Shown here: positions 1 to 5,005 of the stretch, piece after piece
Layout: each line of letters opens with the position of its first letter
Numbering within the stretch: the stretch's first letter is position 1
Origin: Candidatus Dormiibacterota bacterium
GTDB lineage: Bacteria > Chloroflexota > Dormibacteria > UBA8260
Reading direction: 5' to 3'
Length of the DNA: 5,005 bases
Assembly (NCBI GenBank): GCA_955652545.1
Contig: CATPCA010000290.1
Span: 1-5,005, forward strand
The notes under the pieces: generated by a model
What the model saw: only the letters and a program-made list of their open reading frames with translations
The model's database searches: none
What the model was told of the DNA's origin: nothing
Position numbers and translations under genes: made by a program

Positions 1-60
1 AGCAGGCGCAGCCTTGCGTGCAGCGGTGGCGGCCTTTCGTGCGGCCGGCGCCGCCTTGCG
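1..60 (-). repeat. 21-bp in-frame tandem repeat encoding RKAAxAA heptads
   Basis: Two full units and one partial unit of 21 bp encode R51-K-A-A-P-A-A, R58-K-A-A-T-A-A and R65-K-A-A-P-A, and the repeat continues past the window edge. Units differ mainly at synonymous third positions (for example CGC/CGA for Arg and GCG/GCC/GCT for Ala). The repeat therefore looks preserved at protein level rather than freshly duplicated. Confidence 0.75.
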
Positions 61-210
61 GGCCTCGGCGATACGATTGGCCTGGGCCATCAGGTCTGCG
101 ATGGCAGCTGCCTGGGCGTTGATGCGCTTGGCAAGCTCGGCCAGCCTGGTGTGCGCCTGCTCGACCTTGCGCAACCGCTTCTGTGCTTTCGCAGGATCGC
201 TCGTGGGCAT
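1..210 (-). CDS. Partial gene: small basic coiled-coil protein with histone H1-like RKAA-repeat tail
   Basis: I do not recognise this as a named family. Seventy codons are visible from an ATG at 210 down to the window edge, where the frame is still open. A strong GAGGAGG ribosome binding site lies 9 nt upstream and fixes the start. Residues 16-47 form an unbroken 3-4 heptad series (V16, A19, L23, L26, I30, Q33, I37, L40, A44, I47), so a long amphipathic coiled coil is likely. From residue 51 the chain switches to basic heptads RKAAPAA, RKAATAA, RKAAPA..., resembling the lysine/alanine tails of histone H1-like bacterial proteins (AlgP, HU tails of actinobacteria). There is no signal peptide or membrane segment, so it is probably cytoplasmic and binds DNA or another polyanion. 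It lies 53 bp behind ppx on the same strand and is probably co-transcribed. The polyP-granule or nucleoid role is inferred from context. It is not an HU: the HU fold is absent from the visible part. Confidence 0.8.
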   Translation of the reverse strand, partial: MPTSDPAKAQKRLRKVEQAHTRLAELAKRINAQAAAIADLMAQANRIAEARKAAPAARKAATAARKAAPA

Positions 211-219
211 CCGCGGGAA

Positions 220-226
220 CCTCCTC
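220..226 (-). promoter_or_regulatory. Ribosome binding site of the basic coiled-coil gene
   Basis: On the minus strand GAGGAGG is followed by 9 nt and then the ATG at 210. This near-perfect Shine-Dalgarno sequence is the main evidence that the short frame at the left edge is a real gene. It lies in the 53-bp gap after the ppx stop codon. Confidence 0.75.
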
Positions 227-263
227 GTCATCCGGTCCAGGAGCGCTGAACGCGAGCGCAATG

Positions 264-1799
264 CTACTTGAACTCGACAGCCACCTCGGGGCGTTGGGTG
301 CGAGAGCGCGGGTGACTGACATCGCTCAGCTCGCGGACGTTGCGACGAAGGATGGCACGGCAGCGTTCGGCGAGCGCCGCCGGAAGCAGCATCGGCGGCA
401 TGCCGCCGACGTCGAGGCGGCCGTCCCGACCCAGCCCTCCGATGGCCGCACCATGCCTGGGCGGGAGGCGCCGATCGATGTCGTCGGCAAGGGCCAGCAG
501 CACGCCGGCGCGCTCCAGGGTTCCCCGCGCCACCTGGCTCTCTCGCCGCAACGCGATCGGGATCGCGGCCTCGCCCGCGCTGAGCAGCACTGCGGCGATG
601 GTCGACAGCTCGGCGTGCGTGAAACCGTCAAGGTCGGCGGTGGTCACCAGGTTGGCGGTCTCCGACCAGCGCCCGTAGTGGTCGAGGTGGGCCCCGGCGT
701 CGACGAGCCGGGCGGCGTGAGCGGCCATGTCGAGGAGGCCGGCGTCGAGCTTCGGCGCGAGGACCGGGAAGAGCGCGGCGAGGAGCTGCCGGCGGCGCTG
801 CGAGCCTGGGCTGCCGCCGCGCAGGCGGGCCAGGACCGCGGTGACGCTGGCGTCGCGAACCTGGCGAGGGCGTGGCACCCCAAGGCCCAGCTGGTCGAGG
901 ATGACCCCCTGGCGCACGCCATACCCGGACACCAGGAACATCTCCGCGCCGGCGAGCTCCATCACAACCTGGACGACGAGCGCCCCGCCGAGCACAGACT
1001 CGGCACGCGTGGCGCTGATACCCGGCACCGACGAGCGCCGGGCGACGGGCAACTTGGCCAGCCGCTCGACGAGCACATCCACGTCCCGGCGGCGCAGCTC
1101 ATACCCGTGGAGGCGATTGACGGCCGCCGGACCCCGTCCGCGCGCCGCTTTGGCGAGCGCACGAACCGTTCCACCGGTGCCGACCAGGCTCTCCGCCACG
1201 GCGATGTCGGGGAGCTCGACCGCGACCAACGCCGCCCGGACATGACCTTTCAGCGCCGCGAGCTCATCGGGGCGGGGCGGGTCGTGCTTCAGGAACGCGT
1301 CACCGAGGCGGAGCGACCCCAGCGGGAGCGTCAGCCCGGCACGAAACCGCCGGCGGTTGAAGGCCGCCACCTCCATGCTGCCGCCGCCGAGATCGACGAC
1401 CGCGCCGCTCTCGACGGGCAGGGCGGACACCGCCCCGACGAGCGCGAGCCTGGCCTCGTCCTCCCCGCTGAGCACGGTGATGGTCGCGCCGGTGCGACGC
1501 TGGGCCTCGGCCACGAAGCTGTCCCGGTTGGCGGCGTCGCGGACCGCAGCTGTGGCCACGACAGTGACGGTACGGGCACCGTGGCGGCGGGCGATGCTGG
1601 TGAAGGCCTGCAGCGTCTGTACTGTGCGTTGCAGGGCCGCTCGGCTGAGCCGCCCCGACGCATCGATGTCGCGCACCAGCCGCAGCGCGACGCGCGCGTC
1701 GGAGAGCACGTCGAGGTGGCCCTGGTCGGTGGGTCGCACCACCAGCAACCGCGCCGAGTTCGAGCCGATATCGGCCACGGCGCGAGGGGCGGGACTCAC
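264..1799 (-). CDS. ppx: Exopolyphosphatase / GppA-type phosphatase, long form with degenerate HD-like C-terminal domain
   Basis: Ppx/GppA enzymes release phosphate from the ends of polyphosphate or convert pppGpp to ppGpp in the cytoplasm. Counting from the GTG at 1799 (511 aa), the actin-like ATPase-fold motifs are all present: phosphate-1 DIGSNSARLL (10-19), the ATAAVRDAAN segment (82-91), GEDEARL with the probable catalytic Glu (112-118), phosphate-2 DLGGGSMEV (136-144), GTGGTVRALA (207-216) and SGYGVRQGVILDQL (291-304). The C-terminal third matches the HD-like domain of E. coli Ppx in layout but lacks its histidines (LVDAG at 365-369 instead of LHDIG). The frame stays open up to an ATG at 1874 with GGAGG 9 nt upstream. 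However, those 25 extra codons have clearly lower GC3 than the gene body, overlap the ppk1 start, and precede the point where family members normally begin. GTG 1799 is therefore preferred. Family assignment is firm; preference for polyP over pppGpp is inferred from the ppk1 neighbour. Confidence 0.93.
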   Translation of the reverse strand: MSPAPRAVADIGSNSARLLVVRPTDQGHLDVLSDARVALRLVRDIDASGRLSRAALQRTVQTLQAFTSIARRHGARTVTVVATAAVRDAANRDSFVAEAQRRTGATITVLSGEDEARLALVGAVSALPVESGAVVDLGGGSMEVAAFNRRRFRAGLTLPLGSLRLGDAFLKHDPPRPDELAALKGHVRAALVAVELPDIAVAESLVGTGGTVRALAKAARGRGPAAVNRLHGYELRRRDVDVLVERLAKLPVARRSSVPGISATRAESVLGGALVVQVVMELAGAEMFLVSGYGVRQGVILDQLGLGVPRPRQVRDASVTAVLARLRGGSPGSQRRRQLLAALFPVLAPKLDAGLLDMAAHAARLVDAGAHLDHYGRWSETANLVTTADLDGFTHAELSTIAAVLLSAGEAAIPIALRRESQVARGTLERAGVLLALADDIDRRLPPRHGAAIGGLGRDGRLDVGGMPPMLLPAALAERCRAILRRNVRELSDVSHPRSRTQRPEVAVEFK

Positions 1800-1808
1800 A
1801 TCGAGCGG

Positions 1809-1814
1809 AGTATA
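1809..1814 (-). promoter_or_regulatory. Candidate -10 box for ppx
   Basis: The minus strand reads TATACT, five of six matches to TATAAT, in an otherwise very GC-rich stretch. Transcription would begin about 7 nt downstream, within a few bases of the GTG at 1799. That would give a leaderless or nearly leaderless mRNA, which is common in actinomycetes and consistent with no Shine-Dalgarno sequence before that GTG. No convincing -35 box is seen at 16-18 nt spacing. Confidence 0.4.
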
Positions 1815-1830
1815 GGCAGCGGGACTTGCG

Positions 1831-1858
1831 ATGACCGGGGACAGGTGTCGCGCACAAT
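1831..1858 (+). promoter_or_regulatory. Candidate leaderless promoter for ppk1
   Basis: ATGACC (1831-1836, four of six matches to TTGACA) and CACAAT (1853-1858, four of six to TATAAT) are separated by 16 bp. The predicted start of transcription falls at about 1865-1867, on the ppk1 ATG. This fits the absence of a usable Shine-Dalgarno sequence there. Between the boxes sits a short inverted repeat, GACA-GG-TGTC (1840-1849), that could be an operator half-site or chance. Assigned by eye only. Confidence 0.35.
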
Positions 1859-1866
1859 AAGCCGCC

Positions 1867-3966
1867 ATGGCCATTCGACAGCACCTCCGCGCACCGTCGG
1901 GGCGGGAGCGCGAACCGTTGGGCCAGCCCGGGGGTGCAGAGCCCCGCTATCTCAACCGCGACGTCGCCTGGCTGGACTTCAATCGACGGGTCCTCGCTCT
2001 GGCGAGTGACGACCGCGTGCCGGTGCTCGAGCGCGCCAAGTTCCTCGCCATCTCGGCGCACAACCTCGACGATTTCTTCCAGGTGCGTGGTGCGGTGCTG
2101 GCGCAGAACGTGGAGACCGGGCTCAGCGACGGCTCACCTGACGGTCTGACACCCGTGGAGCAGCGCCAACTCTTCCGCGAGCGCACCTCGGCGTTCGCCC
2201 GCGACCAGGACGATGTCTACACCAATTCGGTGGCGCCGGCGCTGGACGCGGCCGGCATCCACCTGTCCGACTACCACGAGCTCGACCATGCCGAGCGCGC
2301 CCACCTCGACTCCTATTTCGCGCTCCAGATCTTCCCGGTGCTGACCCCGCTCGCCGTCGACCCGGCGCACCCATTCCCGTACATCTCGTCGATGTCGCTC
2401 AACCTCGCCGTGGTGGTCGCCGATCCGCTGACGCACGAGCAGAGGGTTGCCCGGGTCAAGGTGCCGCCGACACTGCCGCGGTTTGCCACCCTGCCGAGTG
2501 GCGACAGGTTCGTGCCCCTCGAGCAGGTGATCAGCGCGCACCTCGATGCCCTTTTCCCGGGCATGGACATCATCACGCAGCATCCCTTCCGGCTCACACG
2601 CGGCGCCGACTTCCAGCTCGACAACGACGAGGACGACCTGCTCGAGGCGGTGCGTGACGTCCTCAAGCGCCGCCGGCTGTCACCACTCGTCGTCCGACTC
2701 GAGATCGACGAGCGGATGTCGGACGAGGTTCGCGACCTGCTGGTTCGCGAGCTGGAGATGGATGAGCGCGACCTCCAGGTCGTGCACGCGCCTCTCGACC
2801 TTTCCGCGCTCTTCCAGCTGACCGCGCTCGATCGGCCGAAGCTGAAGTACCCGCAGTGGATTCCCACCGTTCCCGCGGCTCTCCTGCCCCAGGAGGGCGG
2901 GTACGACGTCTTCGCGGCGGTGCGCGCCAACGACGTGCTCGTACACCACCCCTATGAAGATTTCGAGGCCTCGGCGGTGGCGTTCGTCGAGCAGGCCGCG
3001 TCCGATCCAACGGTGCTCGCCATCAAGCAGACGCTCTACCGAACGTCAGGCACAGACAGTCCGATCATCCACGCGTTGATCCGCGCCGCCGAGGCGGGCA
3101 AGCAGGTGGTCGCCCTGGTCGAGCTGACGGCTCGCTTCGACGAGCAGGCGAACATCAGCTGGGCGGAGGTGCTCGAGCAGGCCGGTGTGCACGTGATCTA
3201 CGGCATCGTCGGCGTCAAGACCCACGCCAAGGTGTCGCTGGTGGTGCGTCGCGAGGGTGGACGCATCACACGGTATTGCCACGTCTCGACCGGCAACTAC
3301 AACCCGGACACTGCGCGCATCTACGAGGATGTCGCGCTGCTCACCTCTGACGACGAGATCTGTGCCGACCTCAGCGAACTGTTCAACGCGCTGTCGGGAT
3401 ACAGCCGCGACGTGCAGTATCGCCGCATCGTCGTTGCGCCGCAGCGAATGCGTGGTGTGATGACCGGTTTGATCCATCGGGAGTCGCGCTCGGGAGGCCG
3501 GATCGCGCTCAAGCTCAACGGGCTCATCGACCCGGGAATGATCGATGCGCTCTACGAGGCCGCCGAGGCGGGGGCTGAGGTCGACCTGATCGTGCGTGGC
3601 ATGTGTACGCTCAATCCCGCCGCCTCAGCGGCACCGGAACGGCTGCGGATCCGTTCTCTGGTGGGGCGCTATCTCGAGCATTCGCGCATCTACCGCTTTG
3701 GCAGTGGCCCGCCGGCGACGTACTTCATCAGCTCCGCCGACCTGATGCCGCGCAACCTCGACCGGCGCGTCGAGGTTGCCGTGCCCGTCGCCGACTCCGC
3801 GCTGCGGGCGCGACTCGACGAGATCATCGAGCTCTCGCTCGCCGACGATGCGCTGGCGTGGCGATTCGACGGCCACGTCTGGGAGCGGGTTCCTCCAGGC
3901 GCCGGCGTCAACGCACAGGAGGCACTTGCGGAGGGCGCGACCCGGCGCAACCGGGGAGTTGGCTGA
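1867..3966 (+). CDS. ppk1: Polyphosphate kinase 1 (EC 2.7.4.1)
   Basis: Ppk1 reversibly transfers the gamma-phosphate of ATP to a growing polyphosphate chain through a phosphohistidine intermediate. The 699-aa product is full length for the family and shows all four domains. The N domain carries RYLNRDVAWLDFN (27-39) and the ATP-binding NLDDFFQVR (66-74). A head domain follows, to about residue 345. C1 begins near HHPYEDFEAS and contains R392 (LYRTSG) and R423 (ARFDEQANI), which align with E. coli R375 and R405. The autophosphorylated histidine is H453 in VKTHAKV (E. coli H435), followed by YCHVSTGNYN. C2 carries the second conserved histidine H605 in LEHSRI (E. coli H592). ATG 1867 is the only ATG before the conserved region, and an in-frame TAA lies three codons upstream. 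A TTG at 1918 with GGGAG 9 nt upstream is a less likely alternative. Expression is probably leaderless. The 3' end overlaps the CYTH/CHAD gene, implying an operon and coupled translation. Confidence 0.97.
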   Translation: MAIRQHLRAPSGREREPLGQPGGAEPRYLNRDVAWLDFNRRVLALASDDRVPVLERAKFLAISAHNLDDFFQVRGAVLAQNVETGLSDGSPDGLTPVEQRQLFRERTSAFARDQDDVYTNSVAPALDAAGIHLSDYHELDHAERAHLDSYFALQIFPVLTPLAVDPAHPFPYISSMSLNLAVVVADPLTHEQRVARVKVPPTLPRFATLPSGDRFVPLEQVISAHLDALFPGMDIITQHPFRLTRGADFQLDNDEDDLLEAVRDVLKRRRLSPLVVRLEIDERMSDEVRDLLVRELEMDERDLQVVHAPLDLSALFQLTALDRPKLKYPQWIPTVPAALLPQEGGYDVFAAVRANDVLVHHPYEDFEASAVAFVEQAASDPTVLAIKQTLYRTSGTDSPIIHALIRAAEAGKQVVALVELTARFDEQANISWAEVLEQAGVHVIYGIVGVKTHAKVSLVVRREGGRITRYCHVSTGNYNPDTARIYEDVALLTSDDEICADLSELFNALSGYSRDVQYRRIVVAPQRMRGVMTGLIHRESRSGGRIALKLNGLIDPGMIDALYEAAEAGAEVDLIVRGMCTLNPAASAAPERLRIRSLVGRYLEHSRIYRFGSGPPATYFISSADLMPRNLDRRVEVAVPVADSALRARLDEIIELSLADDALAWRFDGHVWERVPPGAGVNAQEALAEGATRRNRGVG
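3917..3922 (+). promoter_or_regulatory. Ribosome binding site candidate for the CYTH/CHAD gene, inside the end of ppk1
   Basis: AGGAGG lies within the last codons of ppk1 and is followed after 3 nt by an in-frame TTG at 3926. The spacing is short, so the start remains open. TTG 3959 (overlapping the ppk1 stop by 8 nt) and GTG 4010 are alternatives, and neither has a well-spaced Shine-Dalgarno sequence. Confidence 0.4.
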
Positions 3967-5005
3967 CCCGGGGCCAGGCCGGCGGATCCGCGTCCCGCTC
4001 GACGTTTCCGTGCGCCGGCGCCTGACCGCCGCCGGGTACACCGTGCAGACCGGTCCGGTGACGCAGCGTGTCATGGATCTGTTCGACACCGGTGACCGGA
4101 GACTCGCGGCTGCGGGCGCAGAGCTGAGCCACAGCCAGCGGGACGGCTGGTGCTGGCGGCGCGACAACCTCGGCAACCCCAAGTTGCCGGTTCGTGAATG
4201 GTCCGCCCCCGCGGAGGGAGCGACCCGGGTGGTGGCCGACTGGTCGCGGGCGTACCGGCGGGGACGCCCCCTGGCGGCGCGGGCGCGCGTGTGCGTGCAG
4301 CGCCGTGCCCACCTCGTGTCCGGCGCCGACCTGGCGGAGTCGCTGACGATCACCGAGGAGCGCGTCGACGACGGCGGTGCCGGCGCGTGGACGCCGCGGC
4401 TGCGCCGCCTCGCGCTTGCGGGCGCTGACGGTGGCGACGGCGGCACCGCCGTCCGCGACCTCTTCGCAGACGTGGCGCTCGCCGAGAGGCCCACGCTGGC
4501 GGTCCTGCGCCCCGCGCTGGTCCGTGCCGCTGTGCTGCGGCTGCCCCGCGCCGGCGCCACCGGCCCACACGACCTGTTCTTGCGAAGCGCGACGCTGTCG
4601 ATGACCCAGTGGCTGTATTTCGACTGCGAGCTGTCCGGCGCCGGCTCACCCGATGCACTGCGCAAGCTGCGCGTTGCCCTGCGCAGGCTGCGCAGCGACC
4701 TGCAGACATTTGCACCGCTGCTCGACCGTGAGTGGGCGACCGAGTTGCGCGATCGGCTCGGCGGGTTGGCCGCCCGGCTCGGCACCGTCCGTGACGCGGA
4801 GGTGCTCAGCGCCCGGCTGGTCGAGCTTGCCTCCCTGCTCACCCAGGTGGACCGTGCGGCCGCGCTGCCGCTCCTCGACACCGCAGCCTCGCAGCTGGCG
4901 ATGACCCGCGCCGAATTGCTCGAGCAGCTGGCCGGCGACGAATATCTGAGCCTGATTGAGAGTGCCCTCGCAGCGGTGACCCATCCGCGATGGACGGAGG
5001 CGTCC
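3926..5005 (+). CDS. Partial gene: CYTH-like plus CHAD domain protein, probable polyphosphate-binding protein
   Basis: The frame is open to the right edge, with 360 residues visible from TTG 3926. Residues about 20-200 follow the CYTH (triphosphate tunnel) layout: a VMDLFDTGDRRL segment (49-60) matching the usual TYFDTxDxRL strand, GWCWRR (74-79), then a basic RARVCVQRR strand. The acidic signatures are missing: the ExExK strand reads IRVPLDVS (21-28), and the later ELEVEL-type strand reads PRLRRLAL (157-164). A CHAD domain starts near residue 215. It has the arginine-rich helix RKLRVALRRLRSDL (246-259) and the GTVRDAEVL motif (286-294); the usual first histidine (HxxRV) is Arg246. CHAD helices bind polyphosphate through such basic faces, and CYTH/CHAD proteins localise to polyP granules in other bacteria. 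Overlap with ppk1 by up to 41 nt suggests co-expression. A catalytic role for the CYTH part looks unlikely; a binding role is inferred. Start position uncertain. Confidence 0.85.
   Translation, partial: MRRARPGATGELADPGPGRRIRVPLDVSVRRRLTAAGYTVQTGPVTQRVMDLFDTGDRRLAAAGAELSHSQRDGWCWRRDNLGNPKLPVREWSAPAEGATRVVADWSRAYRRGRPLAARARVCVQRRAHLVSGADLAESLTITEERVDDGGAGAWTPRLRRLALAGADGGDGGTAVRDLFADVALAERPTLAVLRPALVRAAVLRLPRAGATGPHDLFLRSATLSMTQWLYFDCELSGAGSPDALRKLRVALRRLRSDLQTFAPLLDREWATELRDRLGGLAARLGTVRDAEVLSARLVELASLLTQVDRAAALPLLDTAASQLAMTRAELLEQLAGDEYLSLIESALAAVTHPRWTEAS

Noticed and set aside
243..259. Short inverted repeat GCGCT-N7-AGCGC just after the ppx stop codon
   Set aside because: The stem is only 5 bp with a 7-nt loop and there is no T-run. 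Such pairs are frequent by chance at this GC content, and the next gene has the same orientation only 53 bp on, so I do not call a terminator.
14..271. An 85-codon plus-strand frame at the left edge
   Set aside because: It is antisense to the basic coiled-coil gene, which has a strong ribosome binding site and a perfect heptad pattern. The alanine/arginine content of this frame just mirrors that gene.
183..2009. A 608-codon open frame on the plus strand opposite ppx
   Set aside because: It is longer than ppx, but its translation is rich in R, G, E, H and P without any recognisable motif, while the opposite strand carries every Ppx signature. Long antisense frames are expected in such GC-rich coding DNA.
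1300..2061. A 253-codon minus-strand frame overlapping the ppx start
   Set aside because: It lies in another frame of the ppx strand, is very Arg/Pro/Ala-rich, and is incompatible with the ppx motifs that explain this DNA.
3625..4881. A 418-codon open frame on the minus strand opposite the end of ppk1 and the CYTH/CHAD gene
   Set aside because: Its translation is low-complexity S/R/A-rich, it crosses two well-supported genes, and it has no family motif. It is an antisense shadow.

Overview
The window is GC-rich DNA (roughly 70% G+C, with strong G/C bias at third codon positions). The proteins and the probable leaderless starts look most like an actinomycete (Actinomycetota). I cannot name a genus. 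Almost all of it is coding, with no mobile element, RNA gene or CRISPR array visible.

Layout, left to right. (1) Positions 1-210, minus strand: the first 70 codons of a small basic protein that runs off the left edge. It is an uninterrupted heptad coiled coil followed by a histone-H1-like tail built of RKAAxAA units. (2) 264-1799, minus: a long-form exopolyphosphatase/GppA-type phosphatase (ppx), 53 bp upstream of gene 1 and on the same strand. (3) 1800-1866: a 67-bp divergent spacer that holds candidate promoters for both directions. (4) 1867-3966, plus: a complete polyphosphate kinase (ppk1). (5) About 3926-5005, plus: a gene overlapping the end of ppk1 that encodes a CYTH-like plus CHAD protein and runs off the right edge.

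Taken together this is a compact polyphosphate locus. Ppk1 makes polyP from ATP, Ppx hydrolyses it (or the related pppGpp), and the CHAD domain is a known polyP-binding fold. The least expected member is the basic coiled-coil protein behind ppx. Histone-H1-like lysine/alanine-rich proteins such as Pseudomonas AlgP are known to affect polyP granule positioning, so this may be a granule-nucleoid tether. That role is inference. Other points worth a second look are the loss of the metal-binding histidines from the C-terminal HD-like domain of Ppx, the loss of the acidic signature strands from the CYTH-like domain, and the very short divergent control region.
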